Shown here piece after piece: positions 31,418 through 44,645 of a stretch of DNA of 64,000 nucleotides (the first letter of the stretch is position 1; every line of letters starts with the position of its first letter). Origin of the DNA: Megalobrama amblycephala (taxonomy: Eukaryota; Chordata; Actinopteri; Cypriniformes; Xenocyprididae); contig NC_063045.1 in the NCBI RefSeq assembly GCF_018812025.1, forward strand, positions 51,479,079-51,543,078. Reading direction: 5' to 3'. The translations under genes were made by a program, and so were the position numbers. A model generated the notes under the pieces. The model ran no database searches, had not been told where the DNA came from, and saw nothing but the letters and a program-made list of their open reading frames with translations.

Positions 31418-33380
31418 CACACATACATACACACACTTGATAGTCGCATCTATGTGATTCTTTCTTGTTTTATGCCATTTTTGCAGACACCCCTAGAGGA
31501 AATGTCGCATTGTCATCTCACAGAGGGACAAACATATCATAACTAATGATGTAGGCCACCAGGATGATGGGGGCAAGGATAAAGGACAAGGCACATAGCT
31601 GTCGAGGATGTGCGGTTTAGGAATCTAGACCTAGAATCAACTCCTGTGGGGTTCTAGAACTATTTGTGTACCAGAATTCTTTCCACTGCGCACATTCAGT
31701 CTACAGTTAATGATAATGACAGTCTCGTTTGAGGCACATAGACTGCAAACGTTTCTGCTCAATGTGAGAAGAACTCATCCAAAAACCTTTCATTTGTAAG
31801 GGTAAACTTGGGATTTTCAGATGTTTGATTATGCGTTTAGCTTGTTTTTGGTTCACTGAAGTAAAAGTAGATAGTGCTGTAAAAAGAGTTACAAAGTCAT
31901 ACAAATTCCAAGCATAAAATTTATAGTCTGACTCTCTATCGTATTCAGAACGTAAACCGCCAACTTCGGAAAACTAATTTTCTCAGCAACAATAAAAAAA
32001 TGTTTTATTCAAGAGACCATCTGTTCCACAACCCTCATGGATCATGAACTTACAATGAACTCAGAGTTTTGAAACCACAAGGTGTCTGTTAGGAGCCGGA
32101 TCTGAATCTGAAATGTAGGTTAATGGCTTTGGTAATATCATCAAGCAGTCAGTCCTATAACTGAATGGAGTTATTGTTCAAATCCAATCTGAAAAATCAA
32201 ATTTTTTTTTTGATATGGAAATATGAGAGAAATATAACTTTCATTGCTTGTAACCTCCCCTGATAAGAAAGAAGAAATAAAAATTTAACTGAAAAGAAAT
32301 CCAATCTGAAAATGCTCATTGAGAATGAGAATAAATATCATACAGTAAATAACTGTTATTTGAAGCTTTGGAGAGCTGCAGCTTCAATTAATCCTGTAAA
32401 CATCAAAAGTAATATGGTTTCTTTGCTTTCCCTTTTAAATAAAGATATTGCAGCAGGCATGATAAATCACGTTGGAGCTCAACATTGAAGGTTCAGATCC
32501 TAATTAGACAGCTGAGTGTGACTGAATTGCAAATGCTTCGCGTTTTAAAGCACTTTGCAATAAGAATGCACGAAAGAGGAATTTCATAGACAGGATTTAT
32601 TAGTAGCTGGAAACCGAATCTGCATTCTGACTTTGAATTGTGTGAGAATAGTGCAATTCTTTCCAAGCAGTGCCAGAACATGGGGACTATTATGTCTCGC
32701 TGATATCTCAGAGCAGATGGTGAAATACTCGAGCAGGTGAAGGATCTGTCCTTCGACGACGCCATTTAAGTTCTGCAGGCCACCTAGAAACGATTCTGTA
32801 TAACAAATCACAGAGCAATCGCTCTAAGATCGCATGACAAAAACATAACGTTGAGGAAGCATAATGAAATTGGCGATAATCTAATGACCGAAATCAAATA
32901 GTGCCATCAGCATTTAATTAGTGTGTATTGGATATGGCGAGCCCTGCTGTTAAAACCTGGAGCCACTCCATGAGAAACACTGAGATGCTGGTGGATTTTT
33001 TTAAGCTAACATCTGTCACCTGGAAGCAGCCAGCATTGCGCTCCTCTCTTGGCTATTTCTGGGGTTGAATTTATCTCGAATACCAGCTACCATCCATCTA
33101 CATTAATACCACAAATCAGATTACCTCCTCTAAAACTAACAATGACCTCAGTGCTTTACTCCATCCAGGGACGATGGTTATGGGCCGCCGCAGCCAGTGG
33201 AAGACTAAACAAGATAGAGTGGAGATGGAGGAGAAGGGAAAAAGATGAGGAGAGCAGGACAAAATGGGAAAGCTTTATAGAAGGGGGAAAAAATGAGATG
33301 AGCACTGCGGAAATTTGCAGAAGGAGAGATTGAGGAAGAGGGCACGAGGCAAGGATCAGAGTACAAATGAGCAGACTTAC
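31107..33380 (-). other. robo3 intron 2, proximal part
   Basis: Contains a compound (TA)n(CA)n microsatellite at about 31361-31436. The remainder, including 32.3-33.1 kb, is unique-looking with no coding domain. The robo3 exon 2 donor GTAAGT is at 33375-33380. Confidence 0.6.
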
Positions 33381-33707
33381 TTGCGACCTCCAAAGAGGCA
33401 TTACGGCTGACGGCTTCGCCCAAGTAATTCCTCGCTACGCACACGTACACCCCTTCGTCGGGCTTGCTGCGCCTTCCGTGAACGATTCGGAGGAAGAAGA
33501 GGGAGCCGCTGGGGAGGAGCATACGGTGGGACCGCGGATCCTCCCGGTCTGTTTCGACTCGCTCGCCGTCTTTGTACCACTCCACCATGGGGGTCGGCCG
33601 ACCTTCTGCCTTACAGTTCAAAGTGGCGGGCTCACCCTTGGAAACGATGAGGTCTGAGGGGTGTTCGACAATCCGTGGCGCAGCATCCTCCAGCCTGGGC
33701 CGAGATC
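33381..33707 (-). CDS. robo3: robo3 exon 2: Ig1, Slit-binding domain
   Basis: This 327-bp exon encodes the whole first Ig domain. It starts [19 protein letters not shown], then [14 protein letters not shown] with the first cysteine, [10 protein letters not shown] with the core tryptophan, [18 protein letters not shown], and [16 protein letters not shown] with the second cysteine, ending NASLEVA. The acceptor is CTTATAG|GA, the donor A|GTAAGT, phase 1 at both ends. EDAAPRIVE and the REDPR string resemble ROBO3 (EDAMPRIVE, REDPR). Ig1 is the main Slit-contacting domain in Robo receptors. Unlike human ROBO3 as I remember it, SGSLFFLR is retained here as in ROBO1/2. Confidence 0.95.
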
Positions 33708-33999
33708 CTATAAGAGAGAATCGGTGGTCACTATTTGCATTACATGCAATTGAGAGGATCTGGTATAAAACAACAACAATAACACTAACAGTGTCTTAAC
33801 CAGTGACCCAATGCAACAGGCAATACGCAGTTGTGAACCTTTGACAGCAATTGACTGATTCTTGATTCACTGCTTTTAAATTTGACAGTTTTTGCTAAAT
33901 CAAAACATTTCAATGTAATTCAATAAACAATTTGATTCAATTTGAATAAAAAAAAAATTGATATTTATTTATATGATTCTTTATATACTTCCCCTAATG

Positions 34000-34455
34000 T
34001 ATCTTAGACAAGAAAAATAAGAAAAAAATATGAAAATTTTGGCTGATACGATAACCGTTGATTCTTTATATTTGAAAGCCGGCAACCGATAGATTTCCCG
34101 ATAAATCTAAATCCACATTTTTATATAATTTTTGAGAGCCTGATTACAAAAACAAAAGTCTCATCATTTAAAGCCACGTCCCAAGCACACAATAATTTTA
34201 TGTAGCCTATATGACAAACTTACGCTGTACATGTTGCACTTAACTGTATTTTCCTTTTTGAAGTGATTACAATCATATTTCAAGCAATTCGAAACCATCA
34301 TGGTGAACAGCGCACATCTGAAGTGTCTCAGCGGAAGGAAATAATCCATTATTTATCGGCTTTAATATATCGGCCAAATTTTCTTATCAGGCCGATAACG
34401 ATAACATTAAAAATGAACATATATCGGCCAATACCAGCATAGTGGCTGATATATC
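34000..34455. mobile_element. hAT-like remnant rich in ATCGGCC motifs
   Basis: GGCTGATACGATAACCGTTG near 34042 and ATATATCGGCCAATACCAGC near 34420, with several ATCGGC repeats between, resemble ends of a fish hAT family. Boundaries and target duplications are not resolvable. The word family is shared with 18280-18388. Confidence 0.5.
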
Positions 34456-36880
34456 AATCGTAAGTTTTGTGATTGTGATGTCAGGCAAAATTGAGTGTAC
34501 TTGTCGCCAAAAACTTCACACAAGATTAGGAAACATTGTAAAAATCTAAATAAATAAAGTATAAATTTGATGACTACTTTTTGCAAAACAATCAAACAAA
34601 CAAAAAAAAACCCCATAAATTTAAGCAAAGAGTAAAAATTCTCACTTCACACCAACAGCTCTTAATTCCAGTTGGAGGTTAGCCAAGATAACACAATCTC
34701 AGATCCAGCACCTGCTATACCAATGGCACCTTTACAAGTTGATTATTCATGTCACTGTTGACAAGGATGTAAAATACAATTTCCGCCAATACTTAGCTAG
34801 GTAAAATTAAGGGGCTATACATATGTATTGCTCATATACATGTTATATCGACTAGCAGTATGAAAATTACATGCTCTAAATTCAACAGCTATCAAAGAAA
34901 ACAGAAATGCATTTCAATCCCGCAATAGCTGGAATGCCTGGATATGTATATATAATTTGTCTTCTGTTTTAAGGCGCATATGAATTCATGCTGACTGCCA
35001 AGGGTTTTTTTGTTTCACACAGTTGTTGGGTGGGGGTAGGGGGGGACCGGTGGTATGGTAATTCAGGTAGGCTTTCAGAAAGCTTTGAAATTGCTTTTCT
35101 CTCTCCCAATTTGAATGACAGTATGGTGGTGGGACAATTATGGATGAATAACAACAACACAAACTGATTTCTTAACAAGACCGGGGAATTTCAGCCATCG
35201 TGAGATATCTGGGGATGAAAGTGAATCATTGTGCATGGTGATTTTGGAAATAATTACCGATCCCGGCGGCAACAATTATACTGGGGTTTAAAATTTGTGA
35301 CAGGAGAGCGACTGTGACTTCCAGCAGTCAGAGAGAGGGATGGTGAAAACATCCTTCAGTTGGAAATGAATAATGTGTGATAGCTGTAACAAAAAGCTAC
35401 AGACATCCCCCTGGGAAAACGTCCATCATCACCCCAAAATCCACATAAAAGTTACACAGGATTATGTGGAAAAATGCGCTAATGCATTTTGCCTACATAG
35501 AGATACTCTAATCTAACATTCCTCTGTTTATACTAGCAACATGGCATTACAAATAGTGCTTTTAAGGATTAATTCTTACCATTCAGATCTGCAAGGCTTT
35601 ACTTTGCTTTATTACTTCATATTCAGTCAACTGGATAAACACCCCTGGGCCAGAGACTAATGCAACTTAAAACAAACCCACTTCCCAACCACTTTACCCG
35701 GGCCATGAATAACATGACACAATGACCTTACAGTAGTAGTACATTGGGCCCCGTCCACGAGAGACGGCAAAGGCCAACCGCAAGCTTTGTGTTCACCTCC
35801 AAATCCCCAGGACCGTTGCCCTTCTACTCTCTGAAAACAAAAAGCCCTGTGGCCCCGCTGGGTTAAGGGAGCGGAGACCGCCAGGGTTTGGCTAATAGCT
35901 TTTAGCGGACACTTATGGACTGCCGAACAGACTGCGGTTGGCAGGGGGTGGAGGAGAAACAGTGGGGTAAGAATCCAAGAACAGACTTATAAATAAAACA
36001 GGCCAAACACTCTCAACCTGCCACGGAGGAGATGTAAGGCAGGGAAAGAGATGGAAAGTAAAGACTGAGCTAAACGGCTACTAACACAGCAGCTACCTCA
36101 CCTAAATGTGACCTCAGGAAGACCAGGGGGACATGGGACAGGTTAACAGTCTGACTGAATATACATACAGAAGTGGAAAACAACATCTGGTATGTTGACC
36201 AATCTCTCACCCTGAGTCTTCAGAGTTCCCGTTATGAGGTGCTAGAACTGCTACTTGTAAAAAACAAGACCTACAATGGACGTTTGGGGGATTTTGACAA
36301 CCCTAAGGCTTTAAAAAGGAAATCTGTGGTCTCACACCCTGTCAGAGAAATCAACCCTTGGGGAAACAGTGCACTTTAATGCCTTCTGAGGCAGATAACA
36401 CATCTCCAAGAGCATCTTTTATGTAACAACACTTGGAAATGAACATTAAAATGTCTCTGGTACAGACAAGGTAGGAAAGAAGTGCTCAAATAAGGAAGTG
36501 AATAAGGCAGAACAAAGGTGATTTAATTTTAATAACCTCGCCACAAATGGCTGCTTCGCTCCACTGTGAATTGTGGGAAGTGCTTGATTTCTGGTCGCAG
36601 AGTGAAATAAAACTGAGACAATCTTGCCAGCATTAATTATTAATGGTGCTCGCCAAGGCAAGTCACTCCTTTTGAAGTCACATACTGTACGTTTGTACTA
36701 CAGACATGATACTTCATGCGGCTTGTGAAAGATTACATTTCTAAGTGATGAGTACACTTACGACTTTCACATAGCATATGAGAATATGCCACCCCAAAAT
36801 AACAAAGTTACATTGGAGGAGGTACCGGAGTCATATGCAGGGGCCAGAATCTCACAGAAATGTAGTAGTAAACTTTTATC
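34456..36880 (-). other. robo3 intron 1: no recognised feature
   Basis: Unique-looking intron. ORFs at 34407-34628, 34969-35178 and 36446-36661 are short and domain-free. It contains no clear transposon copy, making it a candidate interval for comparative searches for regulatory elements. Confidence 0.5.
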
Positions 36881-37610
36881 TTAAAGGATTAGTTCACTTC
36901 ACAATTAACATTTTCTGATAATTTACTCACCCCCATGTCATCCAAGACATTTATGTCTTTCTTTCTTCAGTTGAAAAGAAATTGTAAGAAAAACATTCCA
37001 GGATTTCTCCATATAGTGGACTTCACCGGGGTACAAAGGGTTGAAGGTCCAAACTGCAGTTTCAATGCAGCTTCAAATGGCTCAACACGATCCCAGCCGA
37101 GGAATAAGGGTCTCATCTAGTGAAACGATTGGTCATTTAAAAAAAAAAAAAAAAAAAAAAAAAACTGTATAACCACAAATTAACCACAAATTTTAACCAC
37201 AAATGCTCATCTTGCATTAGCTCTGTGATGCGCCACGAATTACGTAATCACGTTGGAAAGGTCACGCATGACGTAGGCAGAAGTACCACGGTAGGGACGT
37301 TCGCTTCGTAGACACTGGATCGATACTTCCGCCTACGTCACGCGTCACCTTTCCAACGTGATTACGCAATGCGTGGCACGTCGCAGAGCTAGTGAAAGAC
37401 AAGCATTTGTAGTTAAAAAGTATATATACATTTTGGACCTTCAACCCATTGAACCCTGTTGAAGTCCACTATATGGAGAAAAATCCTGGAATGTTTTCCT
37501 CAAAAACCTTAATTTCATTTTGACTGAAGAAAGAAAGACATGAACATCTTGGATGACATGGGGGTGAGTAAATTAGGAAATTTTAATTCTGAAGTGAACT
37601 AATCCTTTAA
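36881..37610. mobile_element. TTAA-flanked foldback MITE (AAAGGATTAGTTCAC)
   Basis: TTAA at 36881-36884 and 37607-37610. The left end AGGATTAGTTCACTTCAC is mirrored by GAAGTGAACTAATCCT. Arms continue for well over 100 bp through CTCACCCCCATGTCATCCAA, TTTCTTTCTTCAGT and CCATATAGTGGACTTCA. A second inner palindrome centres near 37300 (CATGACGTAGGCAGAAGTA against ACTTCCGCCTACGTCACG). A 26-bp poly(A) lies in the left half. It is non-coding. Confidence 0.88.
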
Positions 37611-39609
37611 AATTGAAAGGGAGCCAATTCTTAATTTCTGAATTTTGCACAATCCTACTGAGAGCACCTTAGCAACATCCTAGCAGCCACCCAAAACAAC
37701 CTAGCCTAACAATTCTAGGCTAATTCTTTGCTTCTGCCCAGCTGTTAAGGATTAAATGCTGTAAGTGCAGCTGAAATTAGAGCATGTCCTATTTGGAAGA
37801 ACCTATACAAGTGGCAATCTCACTGTGTGACACACTAGTAATGGTTCCAGCAGTTAGATTGATTCGGGCATAAAGGGAGGTGCTGCAACTACAACTCATC
37901 TGCTCTTAAAGGTATCGAGCCCTTGTACTGTAATAGGGGTTTGACCTTGTTATGTGAAGGAAGAGGGGGCGAGATGAGCCAGCTCTGGGAGGAAATACAT
38001 GCATCTGGCAATCCTTCTGATCAATCCCAGGGGGCTTTTAGTGCTAAGAATATTTATCTCCAGTGTTGGGGGAAGGAAATAAGATCTCTAAACACTGCCC
38101 AGCTAAACAAAGATAGATAATGCAAACCATGCTGCACTAACAAGACATGCTCAGGGAAATTTTCAATATCTGATTCAGAACAGCAAGTGCAGTGACATAT
38201 GCAAATATTCAAAAGTCTTCCAAGAGAAGGTGTCAATGCCAAAGGATTTCCATGACAACTGTGCAAGGAAAGGTCAGATGTCGATCTAATAATTGTCTCC
38301 TTCCCTTGAAGTATGTGTGAAAACCTGGAGGTCACAAAAAGGAAACATGAATTAAGTAGTTCTAAAGAAGTGAAAATTAAAATGCAGAAAATGACCTGTG
38401 CGGGGCGAAATTAGTATAAAATCTTATACAAAAGTGTTTGATTTTGTTCCTTAGATGAATAAGACAAGATCCACTTTGATATCTAAAACAATTTTGCAAC
38501 ATGTCAAATTGTGGTATCGCATAAAAGCACAAAGCTTTGATACTCAAACCACAAAGTTTAACAGCAAAGACAAAAATGACCAACTTTTCTTTCTCCCAAC
38601 CCTCATCTGCAATTCTTTTGTGGCTTCCCGCCCCCTTTAAATAGTTGATTATTTAACAACCTCACCCCTCCTTCTTCACTGGAATCTGGGAATTGATTTG
38701 CAAATGTGCATTCATTACCCTAAGTTAAATTAAGAAAGGGGGGTGTTCTTTCCTTCACTCTTTCTTAACTGATCTGTTTTTTTGCATTTACAAACAACAA
38801 AGGGTCTCTTGAGAAAGAGCACAAACCCAGGGTCATAAAGCTGCGCTCTTTACTCCCATGGCTTCTGACGGTGAGACGACAAAGTGAAGCTGGTCACATG
38901 CAAAAAGGAAATCAAATTACACAGGAGGGCTGCTGTTTTCCTCTGGGATGAGTGTGCTTCTGCCTGAATCAACCCTGCGAGGTTGGGACCGGGATGGATT
39001 AAGTGAAGTGGCAAGCACAGAAATTCCATGACAGCTTCAACAGAGCAACTTGACACCTTTAGGGGTTGTGGCAAGAGCTGCTTATGTGTTTCCTGCTTAG
39101 GAAACAGCAAAAGATGTTGTGTTTACTGCAGGGGATGAGGCGGGTTTCATATTCCAACAGCAAGAGACAGCATCGAGTCATGGAGCCTTAGCATAATAAA
39201 ATCTATGTACCATTGTGGGTTCAGAGGCTGTGTGTCCATTACATGAGCTTTGATGTTGTTCAAAGACAAGAAATACTCCCTTTTTTGCAGCCTGCATACT
39301 TGCATAGAATAAATTTATCAAGTCTTTTGCCTAAAAATAATAAATCGAAAGGAGATACAATAAATAATAATACAATAAATACTACTAATAATATGGCAGC
39401 GGCTATTTAGCAACTAGATTCAATTACACTGAGTGAAAATAGCATATGTTCTTAGCGATAGATGCTATAGTAGTAGTAAATAGTAGTTAGATCCCATTTA
39501 TACTTATAAATAGTGGCAGATTTGCACCTCAGTGTTGTTGTACATTACACTGTATGCAATAATGGCAAACAGTGTAAATTATTATATTTATTAAAATTAT
39601 TAAATGGAT
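37611..39609 (-). other. robo3 intron 1: no gene
   Basis: No recognised repeat or domain. Short ORFs at 37923-38640 and 38850-39410 are unsupported. Confidence 0.5.
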
Positions 39610-40015
39610 GCTGCCTTATTGGGACAATAAAGCCCCCCATACACCTAACCCTAAAAACTTTTTAATTAAACACACGTTAGACACTTTCCTATTTTTATTT
39701 GTTTATTTGTTTGTATATTATATTTATATTCATTTTATTCATTTATATGCCTTTTCGATCTGATATGTAATGGGAAAAGGGAGTAGACCGAGTTCGGCAT
39801 AAGGTGGATTAGAACATGGGTCAATTTGCGTCAAAACTTTTTGCCACGCATCTTACCACTACACTATTGCTACTGTTGAAATTGCAGCATCTTCCGTAAT
39901 TTTTTCTATCCCAACCATACGTCAGTGGGCGGAGTTAGTGTAAATAGCCTCTGCCAACAAAACGGGCTATATGCACTTAGTGTAAATAGACACTCCATAA
40001 TAATAATTGTGCAAA
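39610..40015 (-). repeat. SINE-like repeat with degenerate tRNA module
   Basis: The part 39740-39905 is homologous to 17225-17400: both share TGCCTTTYCRATCYGAT, GGGAAAAGGGAGTAGA-type sequence, and the reverse-strand B-box area, here decayed to GATTAGAACATGGGTC. The flanks carry AAGCCCCCCATACACCTAAC and GGGCGGAGTTAGTGTAAATA, words recurrent in cyprinid repeats. No tRNA fold survives. Confidence 0.6.
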
Positions 40016-43000
40016 ACTGGAAAAAAAAAAAAAAAAAGTAGTGACCAGTCAAAAAAACTTAAACAGAATATAATTAATAATAATCGCCAAAATAAAATTA
40101 ATAGAATAAACATCTATCCTAATATATAATATATTTTGTGGTTGTTCAATTAATATGAAATCATAAAATTGCATGTATAGTAAAGATTAAGAAAATCCAT
40201 TGTCTAAAATAGTTTTAGATTAAGTATAGCATGTCAACTACCATCTTATTTTATTTTTGTGAGATAAAATGCATTCCGACTTTAAGGAGAACTGGACAAA
40301 ACACTTTGTGATATATAAACGAATCCTAAATGCTTAATCTTTAGAGAGGAGCAAATGGGACTTCCTGACACATCAGATTTTATCTTAAAGCTAAGGCTCA
40401 TCTGGCCTCTCCATTGCTTTAAGAACCTTCTCACTTCACAAAATAAACAGTACTTCAAATGAACCTTCTGCTGGGCAGTAGCAACGTCCAGCAGAAGGTA
40501 TTGATCCCTCAGTGGATTCCCATGAGTAGACTTGCCGGAAAAGAGGAGGGGAATAAATACGATTCTTTCAGCGGTTCGACCTGTTAGTGAGAATCTCTTT
40601 AAGTGCTGACCCTAAACCCTGCAATCTCAAACAACACTGAGCTCTGAGCAGCCTCAGGTGATCAAGCCATGAAGCGTAAAATACAACCTCTTGGTCACCC
40701 TGGACTTGCCAAACTAGTTCATTCCTTTAGTGTGAGGGCATTTCCAGAACAGGCTGTGAGGAATCTAAAGACTGTAGTACCCTTTGCTTTTCTCTGGGAA
40801 TAGCTGTCTTTTTATGCAGTCACATATTCAGATATGTATCAGTAGTCTGAGACACTTTTGCCTGGTTCATTCAGATTCTACAAACCCTCTATGAAGGCAG
40901 TACAATAATACCACAGTCTGTTTTCCCTGACCTCCGGTAATTTCAACTCTCCTGGCCAAAGAAAAACACATCTGGAATACATGTCAATGGCATATCGCAT
41001 ATCTCAAGGGGGGCATCGACTTCAGCCATAGAGGAAGAAGTAGGGAATAAAAGATAAATTGTGCATGGTGGCGACAGCGGAGCTCCGTCCCAGCTGCTCT
41101 GTGTTGTCTGGACCTCTTCAGTGCCCCGCTAATGGAAGTGGCCCGTTTGGGGCGAACAGCATACCAAGACTGGTTGAGATACCATCAGCTTCCTGGTCCT
41201 CCTAGCGGTGCACCACGTTCCGCTGGATTAATCCCACCTCGCACTTTCCGCTTGACCCCAACATCCCTAGGTGAGGCCCACACAGAACCACAAATTTAGC
41301 AGGAAGTGAAGTTTCAGGGTGAGGAATCCGACTGTAAAGCAGATCTAGATGTTTTGACAAACCTGATCTTTTTTCTGCTATTCACACCAGTCGCTTTTAA
41401 GCACAAGCGAAGTTCCCTCAGAAGACCGCCTCGTCTCCTGATCCCTTAAGACTGCCATTTTTCAGCTTCAGGTCAAATTCCAGTGAAAAGGTAAAACAAA
41501 GTGTAAGCGGGCTTTGAAGTCACTTTCTTCTCATCAAAAATTATACAGCCTCTTTAAAATTCTTTCAGTCTTCAATGGCCGGTGCCTTCAATCGAGAGCC
41601 GACCTGACTATTCATGAACTGGATCTTTGAAAGTCAAACAGACAGAGATGAAAAGGACTAGGGCGTAGTCGGCACTGCACGGACAGGCTTCATGTTAAAT
41701 ACATGCTCAGGGAAAGCGTGCATTGAACGGGACGATGATTATGCCTATATTCAACATTTGTCTACTCTCAGCACAGCGGGAACTCTGCATATCTCCCCCT
41801 GAGGTCCAGGAGATAACATATCACATTCAGGATGTGTTCTTGTTGCTCTGATGGCTGATGATTGCAGGAGGAAATGACCAAAATGAGGGGTAGGAAAACC
41901 CCTAGGCTTCCCTTAGCACTGGACTTAACCTGTGAATGTTTCTGAAGATCTGCAACATATGGCACTGTACTGGTGAAATACACAGCTGAATAGCTTTCAA
42001 TTAGTGATTCACACATTTAACAGGTTTAACATTTAAGTCAAGTGGTGCTTGCAGAGATGGTGGGTGTTTTGCATAAGAATGACTCACTGGGTTGGTCATA
42101 AACATGAGCGGTCCTGGCATGGCTAGATTGAAGACTGACATGTAGGGAGGGAAGAATTTTCTACTTGAGAAAGGCACATGAGATAAAAGACTGCATGGAC
42201 TGCATAATAATGTAGTGCATTCAAATGCTGACAATGTGAATGCATAGCTTTAGCAGCAAAATTAATAAGACTAATTTCCATTTTTTAGACTGAAAACAGA
42301 ATATAGTATTACAACAAAGTACCATTAAAGCTATAATACACTGCTAAGGAGTGCAATGACTGTTCAAGCATGAAGGTCTGAAACAGTGCAAAATGTACAT
42401 ATATTTATATAAAATACATCAAATGTTTGATATGAGATAAAAGAGAATTCCCTCTGGGAGCATTTTTGCCCTATTTTGGGTAACTGGGGCATTTCTGTCA
42501 CTTTTGTTGGCAGTTTTGCCCAGAGCACTGGTTCATTTCTCACTGTGGTCTGAGAGTTAGAGACTGAATATACAAAATTTTATGGTTGATTTGCAATTCT
42601 TAGTCTCTCTATTGCACAAATCATTATGAGAAAACTGCTAACAAATTTCAATGGGCAACAAGACTGTAAAGAGCTGTCAGAGCTGTTCCTTTTAAAATAA
42701 TTTGATAAATTCATGACATACATCACTATTCTATAAAACCTATTTAGATTGAATTCATTTTTAGAATTTGAATTTATTTTATTTAAATAAAACATATTAT
42801 TTTATGTGTTGTTATCTTAAACCACCAAAATGTCAGGTGGTGCAACTGTACGAACAAATGAACAGACAAGAAAACTATTTAAAATAGTGTCTTAATAATA
42901 AAACAATTAAAAACTATGGCATAATTTTAGGTTTGAAACCTTTCATATAAACAAATGTTATAAATATCAGTATTTGTAAAGCTGTTGAGATAATTGAAAA

Positions 43001-44645
43001 ACTTTTGTCCAGCAATTGGAATGTCAGGGTGGCACAACATGGCTCTGTTATTATGAATTTACAATGTAATAACCGTAAACATGATAATGCATCATCCAGA
43101 GGACCCCAGCTGATCCTTGTGGAAGAGTGAAAAGGATTGCAGATCTCTCTCAAATACTGGTAAAAACTGCTAATTTCAAGTATGGGTAGGTTGGTACACT
43201 TTCCATGTCAGGTGGTACAACTACAGTATATACATACAGCTATTTGGTTGTACCGCCTGACATAAAAAGTCACAAAAAATGAATTTAAACACTTTAAATA
43301 AAAACAAACTGCAAATAACTTTGTACTTTCATGTTGGTCCAACAAAACTAACCAGCAAAAAGCATAAATCATCATATTTTAAGCAGGAAAGGCAGCAGAT
43401 TCCTGTTGTAATTGAAACTATTTAGCATATAATAGAGCTGATAATATCAAAGTCTTGTCACACGTCTATGGAGACAACGACAAGGGCCTGTTAACACTTC
43501 AATCGCTCCGTCAAAGACAAAGACAAAGTATACTTACACCATGGAAAAACATTCACAACATTCTTTGCATTGCACTCAAGGACCAATTCCAGCTCTGCCA
43601 AGCTGCGATTTTGATCTACACGGCCATTAAACGACAACCGCGCACGTAATGTCCATGTCTAATAGCCCTCTGAACCCGGCAACTGTTATTTACTGAAACA
43701 ACACAAGGATCATGACCGATGAGGATAACGGGGAGTCGAAGCCAAACAGGAGCACAGGAAAGAAGTTGAACAGCATGAAAATTGTGTAAACAGAGGCACC
43801 AAGAGGGGAAAGAACGAGAAAGAAGTGTGTGTTAATGAAGGTAATCTAATAGCAGTGCCCATGCAGATAGAGACTGAGTCATTAAATTGGAGCCCTGATG
43901 AGAGAGCACACACGGCCCCGGGCCCTTTTGTTTACAGTGTGCCCAACACACACATATATACACTATTAGCTAGGTCTGTTTGCATCAACTAGCCTAGTAA
44001 ACAGAGCGAATATAACACAAACCAGAGGTCTCTGTTTCTCCAAGGACAACACAGTTGCACCATGTAAACACTCAAAGCACAAGCCAGCTGTTTAGGAGTT
44101 GGAGTGAGTTGTTGCTTGGTGTGAAAGTGTGGTAATAGGCTCAGCAGGCCCTGATAATGAGCAGTCATACTGTGTTGTTTGTCAGAAGGCGTGGATCAAG
44201 AAGAATATCTTAATTTTTTGCACAAAAGTGATCCGATAATCAAATGAGTGGGTGAGAATTCATGCCGTGGGAATTGTGCGCCAGGCCTGGATACTAAGAT
44301 TCCTTCATCTGGCTATGTAAGTGGTATGTTGCCTTGGCACGCAGGTGGCCCCTGCAGTGCCCCACGGCTGCCCACAGCTTCTTTACACACACTCTCACAC
44401 AGATAAACCACAGAACCCACTTGAAACCATCCAAAGTCCTCAACAAGCTTATCCTAATGGGTATATTTACATGTTTAAAGAGTGAGGAACGATGAGTATT
44501 CAGGGAATAAAGTTAAAAGCAAGCAGCAAATGCAAGTAAATATTGGCTTTGGCAAGTAAATAAAAGTTAATATAAAAGTTAAACTAGTGCATTTTTTAAC
44601 AACTATCTATCTATCCATCCATCCATCCATCCCGAAATTAACAAG
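40016..44645 (-). other. robo3 intron 1: mostly unique sequence
   Basis: No coding domain. At 42.4-43.4 kb, copies of ATGTCAGGTGGTACAAC-like words occur, two of them (43205-43221 and 43247-43263) inverted as a hairpin; others are near 42829 and 43018. This may be a decayed transposon. A (CCAT)n/(ATCT)n stretch lies at about 44602-44632. Confidence 0.5.
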
